The notes: generated from the letters alone by a model not told the origin. A stretch of 64,000 nucleotides of DNA from a bacterium (GCA_037147175.1 JBAWVS010000005.1:1-64000), one strand, 5' to 3'. Numbered from the stretch's first letter, positions 39,603 to 49,451 are shown. A program made the numbers and translations.

Positions 39603-41033
39603 ATGACAGGCAATACAAGTAAAATAACCTTTGGAACAGACGGATGGAGGGCGATAATCGCTGAAGAGTTTACGTTCAGCAATGTTGTTCTTGTAACAAA
39701 GGCTATTGCAGGCTATATAAAAACAAAATATGACCCGTCAAAACCTGTCATAATAGGTTATGATACAAGATTTTTAGCGGATAAGTTTGCTCAAAGAGCC
39801 GCAGAAACTCTTAATGAGCTTGGACTCAATGTGAAAATAACAAAAATAGATGCGCCTACACCTGTAGTTGCTTATGCGGCAAAGCACCTTAATTCTGCCG
39901 GAGCTTTAATGCTCACAGCGAGCCACAATCCTCCGGAATATTGCGGAATTAAATATATTCCTGATTATGCAGGTCCGGCTACAACTGATATTACCAATAT
40001 AATCGTAGAAAATGTGAAAAAACTTCAGGAAGGTCAAACTGTTGTTGAAGTTTCTTCTCAAAAGGGAACGACCGAAGTCTTTGATCCTAAACCTGATTAT
40101 ATGAAATGGGTAAAAACACTTATTGATTTTGACAAAATCAAGCAAGCAAATTTAAATGTTTTCTATGACCCTTTATATGCTTCAGGCAGAGGTTATGTGG
40201 ACGGCTTACTGGAAGATGCGGGCTGCAAAGTAACGACTATAAAAAACTGGCGCGACCCTCTTTATGGAGGTGCAATGCCTGAGCCTAAAGAAAAATATCT
40301 CGGTGAGCTTAAAAAACTGGTAATTGAAAACCCACCAGCTATAGGTCTTAGCAATGACGGAGATGCTGACAGATTTGGCGTACTGGATGAAAAAGGTGCA
40401 TTTGTAACTCCTAATGATGTTATTGCTGTATTGTTCAGGCATTTAGTTAAAAACAAAGGCAGAAAAGGCTCTGTAGTTAAAACTGTTGCCACAAGCCAAT
40501 TAATAGACAAAATCGCCGAAAAATACGGTGTAAAAGTTCATGAAACAGCTGTTGGATTTAAATGGATCGGACAAATAATGCGTCAAGAAGAGGTTATCAT
40601 TGGTGGAGAAGAATCAGGCGGTTTAAGCATCTGGGGACATATCCCCGAAAAAGACGGAATAGTTGCGGATTTATCAATTCTGGAAGTTGTTGCCTACGAA
40701 AATAAACCTCTTTATCAAATAGTGGAAGATGTTAAAAATGAAATAGGGCTTCATTATATAAATCACAGAATCGACCTTCATGTTACTGAAGAAGTAAAAG
40801 AAAAAACAATGAAAACTTTTACTCAAAGCCCTCCAAAAGAAGTTGGCGGACTAAAAGTCAAAAAAATGAAGAATATTGACGGATTTAAATTTTATTTTGA
40901 AGATAATAATTCATGGATGCTTGTGAGACCAAGCGGAACAGAACCGCTTTTCAGAATTTATTTTGAAACTGATACGCAAGACAAACTTGAAAAAATGATT
41001 AAAGATATAGAAAATTTTGTAAGTAATATATAA
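39603..41033 (+). CDS. Phosphoglucomutase/phosphomannomutase family protein
   Basis: A second alpha-D-phosphohexomutase, 476 residues from the ATG at 39603 (GAGGA upstream; a GTG at 39588 is an alternative). F-G-T-D-G-W-R-A-I-I opens the protein, the phosphoserine loop is T-A-S-H-N-P-P-E-Y-C-G, metal loop N-D-G-D-A-D-R, sugar loop G-G-E-E-S-G-G and phosphate loop R-P-S-G-T-E-P-L. It differs clearly from the mutase at 37367, so it is not a recent duplicate. It could act on glucose, mannose or another hexose phosphate. A dispersed repeat follows the gene. Confidence 0.93.
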   Translation: MTGNTSKITFGTDGWRAIIAEEFTFSNVVLVTKAIAGYIKTKYDPSKPVIIGYDTRFLADKFAQRAAETLNELGLNVKITKIDAPTPVVAYAAKHLNSAGALMLTASHNPPEYCGIKYIPDYAGPATTDITNIIVENVKKLQEGQTVVEVSSQKGTTEVFDPKPDYMKWVKTLIDFDKIKQANLNVFYDPLYASGRGYVDGLLEDAGCKVTTIKNWRDPLYGGAMPEPKEKYLGELKKLVIENPPAIGLSNDGDADRFGVLDEKGAFVTPNDVIAVLFRHLVKNKGRKGSVVKTVATSQLIDKIAEKYGVKVHETAVGFKWIGQIMRQEEVIIGGEESGGLSIWGHIPEKDGIVADLSILEVVAYENKPLYQIVEDVKNEIGLHYINHRIDLHVTEEVKEKTMKTFTQSPPKEVGGLKVKKMKNIDGFKFYFEDNNSWMLVRPSGTEPLFRIYFETDTQDKLEKMIKDIENFVSNI

Positions 41034-41045
41034 AATCTTATACTT

Positions 41046-41170
41046 GAATTGCTGATTAAATATATGCGTCATTGCGAGGAGAGGCTTTAGACTCGACGTG
41101 GCAATCTATTTTGTTTATTATAGATTGCTTCGCTATGCTCGCAATGATGATTTTGGCGATTTAGCAATTC
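41046..41170. repeat. Dispersed palindromic repeat A, full copy
   Basis: A 125-base element with imperfect terminal inverted repeats (GAATTGCTGATTAAAT and GATTTAGCAATTC) and an inner long inverted pair, CGTCATTGCGAG with CTCGCAATGATG, plus GGCAATCTA with TAGATTGC. It has no ORF. A shortened copy lies at 19480-19573 and a related element at 57331-57374. The shape suggests a non-autonomous mobile palindrome. Confidence 0.85.
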
Positions 41171-41230
41171 GATTCTTATACTTGAATTTTTAAACATAAA
41201 ATTTAGTCTATAAGTTAATAGTAAATTTAA

Positions 41231-41279
41231 TCCTTATTGATATATTGGGAATTGTTTGTTCCCAATATATCAATAAGGA
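41231..41279 (+). promoter_or_regulatory. 21-bp perfect hairpin covering the ferredoxin ribosome binding site
   Basis: Bases 41231-41251 pair perfectly with 41259-41279 around a 7-base loop. The right arm ends in AATAAGGA, so most of the AAGGAG Shine-Dalgarno (41275-41280) is locked in the stem, seven bases before the ATG. As RNA it should block translation until opened; as DNA it could be a dimeric operator. There is no T tract, so it is not a terminator. Confidence 0.8.
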
Positions 41280-41285
41280 GAAAAA

Positions 41286-41474
41286 ATGAAAGCTGTAGTT
41301 GATAAAAATACATGTATAGGCTGCGGTATTTGTGTTGATATTTGTCCGGAAATTTTTGAACTAAACTCTCAGGGTTTGTCAGAAACAGCGGTAACAGAGG
41401 TTTCTTCATATTACCTGCCCGATACAATCAATGCGGTAAGTGCCTGTCCTACAAATGCTATCAAAGTCCTCTGA
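41286..41474 (+). CDS. Single-cluster [4Fe-4S] ferredoxin
   Basis: A 62-residue electron carrier. The cluster ligands are C10-x2-C13-x2-C16 and C54-P. A fifth cysteine, C20, sits where the second cluster of two-cluster ferredoxins would bind, as in the Thermotoga/Desulfovibrio one-cluster type. It is a low-potential carrier for redox enzymes; the partner cannot be told because neighbours are unrelated. Its ribosome binding site lies inside the long hairpin at 41231-41279, so expression is probably controlled after transcription. A small terminator overlaps the stop codon. Confidence 0.93.
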   Translation: MKAVVDKNTCIGCGICVDICPEIFELNSQGLSETAVTEVSSYYLPDTINAVSACPTNAIKVL

Positions 41475-41488
41475 AAACAGAGGTTTTA
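41468..41488 (+). terminator. Short intrinsic terminator of the ferredoxin gene
   Basis: Stem CCTCTG / CAGAGG with an AAAA loop and a TTTT tail. It overlaps the stop codon at 41472-41474. Confidence 0.6.
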
Positions 41489-41505
41489 CTTTGCTCAATG
41501 ACAGG

Positions 41506-42510
41506 TTAATTATTTTTGAGATTAATGCTGTTTTCAAGTTCTTTTATGTGTGAATCAACTATATCTGAACTATCCGCATTCGGTTTTAATTCAAGAAATT
41601 TCCTGAACATTTTAACCGATTCTTTGAAATCTCCCTGTTTTTCAAGGACATATCCAAAATTTGTATAAACATCGGAAAATTTAGGATTAATTGCCAATGC
41701 TTTTCTGTACATAGAAGCGGCTTTATCGTATTCACCGCTACAATACATTGCAAGTCCGATCTGGTTATAAGCCTCAAAAGCCTGATCATTCAATTCGATA
41801 ACCTTTTGGCAGAAATTAACGCAATCATCCCACAATCCTTGTTTTGCAGAACAAACTGCTATTTTGTACCAGACTTCTTCGTTTTTTGAATCAATTTCGA
41901 GAGTTTTTTTATAAAAATCTCTTGCCATAATTAAGTCATTAAACTCTCCGCTTAAATTAAATCTTTTATCATAAGCTTGTGCAAGGGTCTGATAATAAGA
42001 ACAGTCTTCCATAGAAACTTTTATTTTAATTGCGTTATTAAAATTTTCTATAGCTTCGTTAATATTTCCTGTTTCCATTTGACAAAGCCCTATAAGATAA
42101 ATAGTTTCATGGTCATTAGGTTTTGTATTAGACAATTTTTTAAACTGGCTAAAAGCTTTATCATATTTTTTTATATTGTAATAAAGCAATCCTAAGTTAT
42201 GATTGGTATCATGATCATCATTATTTATTTCCAGTGCTTTTTTAAAATTTTGTTCAGAATCATTGACTTTATTTAGCGCCATATAAGTCAAACCAAGATT
42301 ATAAAAAGCATCAAGTTTTTCAGGATTAATTCTAGTTGAGTTAAGAAAGAATTTTATTGCTGTTTCAAAATTCTTTTCCTGATACGCCTCTATTCCTTTA
42401 TTATACTCAACTTCATATCGTCTGTTTTTATTAAAAAACCACATAAAAGCTGCAATTATTGCAATTAATAAAAAACAAACAGCCGTTATATATATATTTA
42501 TATTTTGCAT
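41506..42510 (-). CDS. Membrane-anchored TPR-repeat protein
   Basis: A 334-residue protein with one N-terminal membrane helix (about 6-25) followed by some eight tetratricopeptide repeats. Typical units are A-F-Y-N-L-G-L-T-Y and A-Y-N-Q-I-G-L-A-M-Y with the 34-residue spacing of A-x3-Y-x2-A-x4-P. TPR domains are protein-binding scaffolds; the partner is unknown. It is probably anchored in the inner membrane. It has no clear operon neighbour, and no special regulation is visible. Confidence 0.88.
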   Translation of the reverse strand: MQNINIYITAVCFLLIAIIAAFMWFFNKNRRYEVEYNKGIEAYQEKNFETAIKFFLNSTRINPEKLDAFYNLGLTYMALNKVNDSEQNFKKALEINNDDHDTNHNLGLLYYNIKKYDKAFSQFKKLSNTKPNDHETIYLIGLCQMETGNINEAIENFNNAIKIKVSMEDCSYYQTLAQAYDKRFNLSGEFNDLIMARDFYKKTLEIDSKNEEVWYKIAVCSAKQGLWDDCVNFCQKVIELNDQAFEAYNQIGLAMYCSGEYDKAASMYRKALAINPKFSDVYTNFGYVLEKQGDFKESVKMFRKFLELKPNADSSDIVDSHIKELENSINLKNN

Positions 42511-42621
42511 AATTTCCTAAACCATTAACTACTTAAAAGACAGATTTGTGACATAAAATTAATCTTACTCTTCTAATAATATAACATATATAGGCATATT
42601 GTAACTAAAAAATCGGTATTT

Positions 42622-43563
42622 TTATTTAGTCAAACTTAATTTTTTGTCAAAATATTCTATAGTTCTTGTTAATCCGTCCTGAAGTTGTACTTCCGGTTGC
42701 CATCCCAATTTTTCTGATGCAAGGGAGATATCAGGTTTTCTTTGGGTCGGATCATCCTGAGGAAGCGGTAGAAAAATTATTTTTGATTTACTTCCGGTTA
42801 ATTTAATGATTCTTTCGGCAAATTCAACAATGGGAGTTTCTACAGGATTTCCAAGATTTACCGGTCCAGTGAAGTCTTTTGAATTCATCATTCTGATAAA
42901 TCCGTCAACAAGGTCGCTCACGTAGCAGAAAGATCTTGTTTGGCTGCCATCCCCGTAAACAGTGATATCTTCACCTTTTAAAGCTTGAACAATAAAGTTG
43001 CTTACGACCCTGCCGTCATATTCAGCCATTCTCGGTCCGTAAGTATTAAAAATCCTTATAATTTTTATATCTACGTTGTTTTGTCTGTGATAGTCCATCA
43101 TTAAAGTTTCGGCAACTCTTTTACCTTCATCGTAGCAGCTTCTTATTCCTATCGGATTTACGTTTCCCCAGTAAGTTTCTTTTTGCGGATGCTCTTTGGG
43201 ATCTCCGTACACTTCCGAAGTGGAAGCCTGAAGAATTGTGGCTTTTACTCTTTTTGCAAGTCCGAGCATGTTGGTAATTCCGAGAATACTTGTTTTTATT
43301 GTCTTAATCGGATTGTATTGATAATGCACAGGGGAAGCAGGACAAGCAAGATTATAAATCTGGTCAACTTCTACAAGTAAATGTTCTGTTATGTCATGTC
43401 TTATTAACTCAAAATATTTGTTTTCCATTAAATGAGTTATATTTTCTTTAGAACCTGTAAAGAAATTGTCGACACAAACAACTTCATTTCCTTCATTTAA
43501 AAGTCTTTCGCATAAATGTGAGCCTATAAATCCTGCTCCGCCGGTAACTAATATCTTTTTCAT
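42622..43563 (-). CDS. UDP-glucuronate decarboxylase (UDP-xylose synthase)-type epimerase
   Basis: Extended SDR of about 313 residues from the ATG at 43563, chosen because the product then begins [16 protein letters not shown]. The segments [22 protein letters not shown] and S-C-Y-D-E-G-K-R are hallmarks of UDP-xylose synthase, which decarboxylates UDP-glucuronate to UDP-xylose with bound NAD. The catalytic Tyr-Lys pair lies in Y-D-E-G-K. It stands next to galE and likely supplies sugar nucleotides for surface polysaccharide. A six-codon longer reading from 43581 is possible. Confidence 0.92.
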   Translation of the reverse strand: MKKILVTGGAGFIGSHLCERLLNEGNEVVCVDNFFTGSKENITHLMENKYFELIRHDITEHLLVEVDQIYNLACPASPVHYQYNPIKTIKTSILGITNMLGLAKRVKATILQASTSEVYGDPKEHPQKETYWGNVNPIGIRSCYDEGKRVAETLMMDYHRQNNVDIKIIRIFNTYGPRMAEYDGRVVSNFIVQALKGEDITVYGDGSQTRSFCYVSDLVDGFIRMMNSKDFTGPVNLGNPVETPIVEFAERIIKLTGSKSKIIFLPLPQDDPTQRKPDISLASEKLGWQPEVQLQDGLTRTIEYFDKKLSLTK

Positions 43564-43616
43564 TTTTATAGCAAACCTCATTCAAGTAAATTAATTAACG
43601 ATTGTTATCTTTTGTT

Positions 43617-44648
43617 TTAATATTTTCTGTTAAGTTCCCAATTCCAGGCTGTTTTTATTATATCCTCAATTTCTGTATATTCAGGATTCCATCCTAATTC
43701 CTGTTTTACTTTTTTATTATCGGCTATAAGAACAGGCGGATCGCCTTCTCTTCTTTCAGAAATTTGTTTGTTTATCAGTTTTCCTGTTATTTTTTCACTT
43801 TTTTCTATTACTTCTTTGACAGAAAATCCTTTGCCTGTTCCTAAATTATAAAAATTACTTTTTTCTTCTTTTATTAATTTTTCAAGAGCAAGCCTGTGTG
43901 CTTTTGCCAGATCATTAACATGGATATAATCCCTGATACAAGTGCCATCCGGAGTATCATAATCATCGCCGAAAACTTTTATGCAATCTCTTTGACCTAA
44001 TGCTGTTTGGAGTACAAGCGGAATCAAATGAGTTTCCGGAGAATGACTTTCTCCTATGTTTACCGCATTTAATTGCCCTCCATCATCGGCACCTGAAGCA
44101 TTAAAATATCTTAATGCAATGTATTTTAGTTCGTATGCACTGTCATAATCCTTAAGAATTTTTTCTATCATAAGTTTTGTTGTGCCGTATGGATTTATTG
44201 GGCTTTGCGGATGTTTTTCGTCTATCGGAACATATTCCGGATTCCCGTAAGTTGCACAGGTTGAGGAGAAAACAATTTTCTTCACGTTGTTTTCAAGCAT
44301 CACACTAAGCAGATTAAGAGTATTTACAACGTTGTTGTAGTAATATTTTTGAGGATTTTCAACTGATTCTCCGACATAAGCAAACGCTGCAAAATGTATG
44401 ACGGCCTTTATCGGGTATTTTTTAAAAACTTCTTTTATTTCATCAATGTTTTTAAGGTCAACTTTACAGAAACAAGGTTGTTTTAAAAGGCTCTCGTCGT
44501 TCATAGAGCCTTTATCCGCAATCTGCTGAATGGCTTCCGGATGTCCGTATGAAAGATTATCTATGACCACACATTCATAACCTGCTCTAATAAGATCAAG
44601 CGTACAGTGGCTTCCTATATAACCTGCTCCGCCGGTTATTAAAATCAT
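43617..44648 (-). CDS. galE: UDP-glucose 4-epimerase
   Basis: Interconverts UDP-glucose and UDP-galactose using tightly bound NAD, 343 residues. I-T-G-G-A-G-Y-I-G-S-H is at 4-14, H-F-A-A-F-A-Y-V-G-E-S at about 88-98, F-S-S-T-C-A-T-Y-G at about 126-134 and the catalytic Y-G-T-T-K. The R-Y-F-N-A-S-G-A block and the conserved C-terminal W-N-W-E-L are typical of GalE. It is followed 53 bases later by the UXS-type gene on the same strand, so they may form an operon. Confidence 0.95.
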   Translation of the reverse strand: MILITGGAGYIGSHCTLDLIRAGYECVVIDNLSYGHPEAIQQIADKGSMNDESLLKQPCFCKVDLKNIDEIKEVFKKYPIKAVIHFAAFAYVGESVENPQKYYYNNVVNTLNLLSVMLENNVKKIVFSSTCATYGNPEYVPIDEKHPQSPINPYGTTKLMIEKILKDYDSAYELKYIALRYFNASGADDGGQLNAVNIGESHSPETHLIPLVLQTALGQRDCIKVFGDDYDTPDGTCIRDYIHVNDLAKAHRLALEKLIKEEKSNFYNLGTGKGFSVKEVIEKSEKITGKLINKQISERREGDPPVLIADNKKVKQELGWNPEYTEIEDIIKTAWNWELNRKY

Positions 44649-44775
44649 TAATTTTACTCCATTTTGTTTAAAATTGATTATACAATAAAAGACCTTCCTT
44701 AAAAACCGTCCAAAAATTACTTTTTTGTATATAATTAACTCAAAGTAAAATAAAAAAATTGAAGGAGTTAAAACC

Positions 44776-47262
44776 TTGAAAGAACAATATAATCATCAGG
44801 AAATAGAAAAAAAATGGCAGCAAGTGTGGGAAGAAAAAGGTATAAACAAAACCCCGAACGAATCAGACAAACCTAAATACTATGCTCTGTCAATGTTTCC
44901 GTATCCTTCAGGAAAACTTCACATGGGACATGTCAGGAATTACACTATTTCTGATGTGATTGCCAGATTTAAGAAAATGAAAGGTTTTAATGTACTTCAC
45001 CCTATGGGCTGGGATTCCTTCGGATTACCTGCGGAAAATGCGGCTATACAGAAGGGAAAAGATCCGGCAGACTGGACTTTTTCCAATATAGAATACATGA
45101 AAATGCAGCTTAAAACACTTGGTTTAAGTGTTGACTGGGAAAGAGAAATCGCAACCTGTAAAAAAGATTATTATAAATGGACGCAATGGCTGTTTCTTGA
45201 ATTTTTTAAGGCAGGATTGGCTTATAAAAAAGAATCTCCCGTAAACTGGTGCGAAAAATGCGCTACCGTTCTTGCAAATGAACAGGTGGAAGACGGAAAA
45301 TGCTGGCGTTGCGAATCACTTATCACAAAGAAAAAGCTTTCTCAGTGGTATTTAAAGATTACTGACTACTCTGAAAGACTTTTGCAGGATTTGGACAAGT
45401 TAACAGGCTGGCCTGAAAACGTTAAGTTAATGCAAAAAAACTGGATCGGAAAATCTTACGGAACTGTTCTCAAGTTTAAGACCGAAGAGCAGCCCGAAAT
45501 AGAAATTCCTGTGTTTACAACAAGACCTGATACGGTATTTGGCGTAACTTATCTTGTCGTTGCACCTGAATATCCCGATATAGATAAATTAATCACCGAT
45601 GAAAATAAAGAAAAAGTTAATGAATACATAGAAAATTCAAAAAGATTGTCCGAAATTGAAAGAACTTCAACAGAAAGACCTAAAACAGGTGTTCCTCTCG
45701 GAACACATGTCATAAATCCTTTCAACGGGGAAAAAGTTCCTTTATGGACAGGAGATTATGTGCTTGTTGAATACGGAACAGGCGCAGTAATGGGCGTTCC
45801 TGCCCATGATACAAGAGATTTTGAATTTGTAAGAAAATTTAATCTGCCTGTTGTTGAAGTTATCAAAAATCCTGAAAAACAAGATAGCACACCTCTGACA
45901 GAAGCTTATACAGATGCCGGAATTATGATAAATTCAGGCGAATTTGACGGATTAAGCAGCGATGAAGGCAAGAAAAAAATAACAGAATGGGCTGAAAAAA
46001 ATAATGCAGGATTTGGAAAAGTTCAATTCAGGCTAAGGGACTGGCTTATAAGCAGGCAAAGATATTGGGGTGCGCCTATTCCTGTTATTTACTGTGAAAA
46101 ATGCGGTATTGTTCCCGATGAAAACCTGCCTGTTATTCTTCCGGAAGATGTTGATTTTTCAGTTAAGGGTATATCGCCTGTTGCAACCTCGTCTGATTTC
46201 GTAAATACAACTTGTCCAAAATGTAATTCTCTTGCAAAACGTGAAACTGACACAATGGATACGTTTATTTGCAGCAGCTGGTATTATTTAAGATATATTG
46301 ATCCTAAAAATAGCGAGAAAATATTTGATTCTGAGCTCGTTAATAAGTGGATGAACGTTGATCAATACGTTGGCGGTATTGAACATGCTATTCTTCACCT
46401 TTTATATTCAAGATTTTTTGTGAAGTTCCTCAAAGACAGAGGACTTGTAAATTTCAATGAGCCTTTCGAAAATCTTTTAACTCAGGGTATGGTATTAAAA
46501 GACGGTACAAAAATGAGTAAATCAAAAGGCAATACCGTTGATCCTGATGAAATTTTTGTAAATTACGGGGCTGATACCGCAAGATTATTTATTTTAAGCG
46601 ATTCTCCTCCGGCAAGAGATCTCGATTGGTCAGATGCGGGCGTAGAAGGTTGCTACAAGTTCTTAAACAGGGTTTGGCGTCTGGTCAAAACATGTGAACC
46701 TAATTTAGCCCATCCTGATTCTGTTGTTCCCCAAAATGACATCAGTTCGTTTTCTAAAGAAAATAAAGACCTTTTAAGAGAAACGCATAAAACTATTAAA
46801 GGCATAACTCAGGATATAAACAACGAATTTCAGTTTAATACAGCGATAAGCAAGAGCCGTGAGCTTGTAAACAGCCTTTATGATTATGTAAATACTAAAA
46901 AAGTTTATTCTGAAGAAGACAAGGCTGTTTTAAGTCAGGCTGTTTTCACCTTAATAAAACTTATGTCGCCTTTAGTTCCGCATCTTTCTGAAGAAATATG
47001 GAATGAGTTCGGTGCAAACGGCTCAATTCACCTTACAGAATGGCCTGAATACAAGGAAGAACTCTGTATAGCCGATACCGTAACAATTGCTATTCAAGTC
47101 AGCGGTAAGCTTAGAGACAAAATTGACATGCCGTTAAATTCATCAAAAGAAGATATAGAAAAAGCCGCACTCGCTCAAGCAAAAGTTCAGGTTTACACTG
47201 AGGGAAAACAAATTGTTAAAATAATTGTTGTTCCCAATAAATTAATAAATATTGTTGTATAA
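44776..47262 (+). CDS. leuS: Leucine-tRNA ligase
   Basis: Class I aminoacyl-tRNA synthetase charging tRNA-Leu, 828 residues. The HIGH motif appears as H-M-G-H in P-S-G-K-L-H-M-G-H, the CP1 editing domain spans about 225-415 with T-T-R-P-D-T-V-F-G, and KMSKS is exact in T-K-M-S-K-S-K-G-N. A cysteine zinc site (C-x2-C and C-x2-C) lies near 155-175, and a second Cys pair near 435. The start is TTG with GAAGGAG before it. The C-terminal domain is complete. Confidence 0.97.
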   Translation: MKEQYNHQEIEKKWQQVWEEKGINKTPNESDKPKYYALSMFPYPSGKLHMGHVRNYTISDVIARFKKMKGFNVLHPMGWDSFGLPAENAAIQKGKDPADWTFSNIEYMKMQLKTLGLSVDWEREIATCKKDYYKWTQWLFLEFFKAGLAYKKESPVNWCEKCATVLANEQVEDGKCWRCESLITKKKLSQWYLKITDYSERLLQDLDKLTGWPENVKLMQKNWIGKSYGTVLKFKTEEQPEIEIPVFTTRPDTVFGVTYLVVAPEYPDIDKLITDENKEKVNEYIENSKRLSEIERTSTERPKTGVPLGTHVINPFNGEKVPLWTGDYVLVEYGTGAVMGVPAHDTRDFEFVRKFNLPVVEVIKNPEKQDSTPLTEAYTDAGIMINSGEFDGLSSDEGKKKITEWAEKNNAGFGKVQFRLRDWLISRQRYWGAPIPVIYCEKCGIVPDENLPVILPEDVDFSVKGISPVATSSDFVNTTCPKCNSLAKRETDTMDTFICSSWYYLRYIDPKNSEKIFDSELVNKWMNVDQYVGGIEHAILHLLYSRFFVKFLKDRGLVNFNEPFENLLTQGMVLKDGTKMSKSKGNTVDPDEIFVNYGADTARLFILSDSPPARDLDWSDAGVEGCYKFLNRVWRLVKTCEPNLAHPDSVVPQNDISSFSKENKDLLRETHKTIKGITQDINNEFQFNTAISKSRELVNSLYDYVNTKKVYSEEDKAVLSQAVFTLIKLMSPLVPHLSEEIWNEFGANGSIHLTEWPEYKEELCIADTVTIAIQVSGKLRDKIDMPLNSSKEDIEKAALAQAKVQVYTEGKQIVKIIVVPNKLINIVV

Positions 47263-47313
47263 AGCTGCTGTATTAATCGAAGATAAGATAAAATCCTAAA
47301 TCGGGAAAAATTT

Positions 47314-48297
47314 ATGCGTCTGGAAGAAAATTTACCTGTAATAATAACTTATTTGAGCTGTATTATTTCAATAAGCTTGATGGTTGTCTACGTAAAATAC
47401 AGAAAACTCGTCAATACTCTTGATGAAATAGGAAAAGTCTTTGATTATGTAAGTAGAGGCAATCTTTCGGAAAGGCTGCATATAAGATACAACAACGAAC
47501 TCAGAAAACTTTCTCTTAACATAAACAAAATGATCACAGCCCTTCAGGATAGAGATATAAAAATAAAAGATTATCAGAAAGAACTTCTGCGTGATATTAA
47601 AAAACTTAAGGAATTAGATCAAATTCGAGAAGATTTTAGTGCAACACTCGCGCATGATCTAAAAATCCCAATTCTTGCAGAAAAAAACACACTGCAATTT
47701 TTTCTAAAAGGAACCTTCGGGGAAATTTCCCAAAAACAGGAAGAAGCTCTTCTAAATATGCTGGAAAGCAACAAAGACCTTTTAAACCTTGTAAATACTC
47801 TTCTTGCTGTTTATAAATATGATGCAATTCCCTCAGAACCTGAAAAAGAACCTGTTGATATTAAAGTTTTATTAACGGAATGTCTGAATGAAATTTCTTC
47901 ACTTGCCGCTAAAAACAATCATTCTCTTGAAAATAATATCCGCAGTGAAATTCCTTTATTAAATATAGACAGAAACGAAATAAAAAGGGTGGTTTTAAAT
48001 CTTTTAAACAATGCCATAACTTATACTCAACCCGGTGGAGTTATTTCCCTTGATCATGAAGTCAATGAGACCGATGTTATTATAAAAATTAAAGATAACG
48101 GCAAGGGAATTTCAGAAACGGATATATCTAAAATATTTGACAGGTATTTCTCAAAAGCCATGAAGTTTAGAAAAGTAGGTACAGGGCTGGGGCTTTATCT
48201 GTCAAAACAAATAATTGAAAATCATAACGGAAAAATATGGGCAGAAAGTCTGGCTGACAAAGGAAGTATTTTTTCTTTCAGCATTCCTTTAAGTTAA
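47314..48297 (+). CDS. Sensor histidine kinase
   Basis: A 327-residue orphan kinase. The N-terminus has one membrane helix (about 9-28), a HAMP-like linker (about 29-82) and a short coiled coil, with no periplasmic sensor. The HisKA domain carries the phosphoacceptor in T-L-A-H-D-L-K-I-P, and the ATPase domain shows N-L-L-N-N-A-I-T-Y-T, D-N-G-K-G-I-S and G-T-G-L-G-L-Y. It must sense something in the membrane or cytoplasm. No response regulator is adjacent. It ends with a nine-base overlap with the convergent carboxypeptidase gene. Confidence 0.93.
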   Translation: MRLEENLPVIITYLSCIISISLMVVYVKYRKLVNTLDEIGKVFDYVSRGNLSERLHIRYNNELRKLSLNINKMITALQDRDIKIKDYQKELLRDIKKLKELDQIREDFSATLAHDLKIPILAEKNTLQFFLKGTFGEISQKQEEALLNMLESNKDLLNLVNTLLAVYKYDAIPSEPEKEPVDIKVLLTECLNEISSLAAKNNHSLENNIRSEIPLLNIDRNEIKRVVLNLLNNAITYTQPGGVISLDHEVNETDVIIKIKDNGKGISETDISKIFDRYFSKAMKFRKVGTGLGLYLSKQIIENHNGKIWAESLADKGSIFSFSIPLS

Positions 48298-49230
48298 ATA
48301 ATTTTCAATTATTTCAAGTTTAAAATCGTAAGAATCAAAGCTATATTTTACTCCCAGAGGCAAAGTTGTTTTTTGTTTACTGTGTGAAGCATTGAAACCA
48401 TATCCGATGGGGATATTTAAACCTTTAGTAAGCTCTTTTATGATGTTAACGGGTGTTAATTTATTACTATCAGCTGTTTCTGTTTCAATAATTGATGTAA
48501 ATTCCGCAAACAAAATTCCTGATACTTTTTCAAAAATTCCTGCAAGCTTTAGCTGCATAAGCATTCGGTCAATTTTATAAAGAGGTTCGCCTATATCTTC
48601 AAGCAGAAGAATTTTTCCTTGAAGTTCCGGAAAATATGGTGTACCCAGCAATCCGCACAAAATAGTCAAATTTCCGCCCATTAGTTCACCTTGAGTTTTT
48701 CCCGCAATAATACATTCGTAATTCAATTTATTTTCAAATTTGTATGGAATTTTTGCTTTTCCTTCAATAATTTTTTGGAAATTTTCTTCTGTGTATTTAT
48801 TTATTTCTTCCACCCCGAAATCAGAAAGGGCAAGAGGTCCATGAAAAGCTACTATTCCTGATTTTTTAACAAAATTATTCAATAAAGCAGTTATATCACT
48901 GTAACCCACAAAAATTTTAGGATTGTTTTTTATTATTTCCCAATCAATTTTTTCCAGAAGCCTGAAAGTCCCATAACCGCCCCGTGAGCAAATTATGGCT
49001 TTAATTTCATCATCTTTAAAGAAATTTATAAGATCAGAGAGTCTGTCAGCATCTTTTCCCGCAAGATAAGAGTTTTTGTTATCTGCATGAAAAGCTATTT
49101 TAACTTTATAGCCTTTGTTTTCAAAATATTTTTTGGCAAAGTCCCATGACTTCTCATCTTTTACAGCTCCGGCAGGGGAAATTATCCCTATCGTGTCGCC
49201 TTTTTTTAATTTTTTCGGAAGTATCGGCAT
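48289..49230 (-). CDS. ldcA: LD-carboxypeptidase (S66 family)
   Basis: Serine carboxypeptidase of the LdcA/MccF family, which removes the terminal D-Ala from murein tetrapeptides during cell-wall recycling. The nucleophile region I-C-S-R-G-G-Y-G is near residue 87, and the Glu-His part of the triad is in L-L-E-D-I-G-E-P and A-S-H-S-K-Q-K-T-T-L-P-L-G. I take ATG 49230 (GGAAA upstream), giving 313 residues and the standard start P-K-K-L-K-K-G-D-T-I-G-I-I-S-P; a reading from 49296 adds 22 residues without a ribosome site. No signal peptide, so it is cytosolic like LdcA. An MccF-like detoxification role is an alternative. Confidence 0.9.
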   Translation of the reverse strand: MPILPKKLKKGDTIGIISPAGAVKDEKSWDFAKKYFENKGYKVKIAFHADNKNSYLAGKDADRLSDLINFFKDDEIKAIICSRGGYGTFRLLEKIDWEIIKNNPKIFVGYSDITALLNNFVKKSGIVAFHGPLALSDFGVEEINKYTEENFQKIIEGKAKIPYKFENKLNYECIIAGKTQGELMGGNLTILCGLLGTPYFPELQGKILLLEDIGEPLYKIDRMLMQLKLAGIFEKVSGILFAEFTSIIETETADSNKLTPVNIIKELTKGLNIPIGYGFNASHSKQKTTLPLGVKYSFDSYDFKLEIIENYLT

Positions 49231-49451
49231 GAATTTTTCCAAATTTATTCTTACCCAAAAAGTGTCTTCTATGCTAAAAAGCATCAAACATTTCATATGC
49301 TGATTTCTTTTTTAAAGCACTATATAAAATTTTAACAGGAAGAAATTTTAATATATATAGAATTAAATTTATAAAGCGAACATAGACAAAAAATTTATAT
49401 GTTTTGTTTCTGTGATAGAATAAATAAAAATTTATAAAAGGAGAAATAGTT

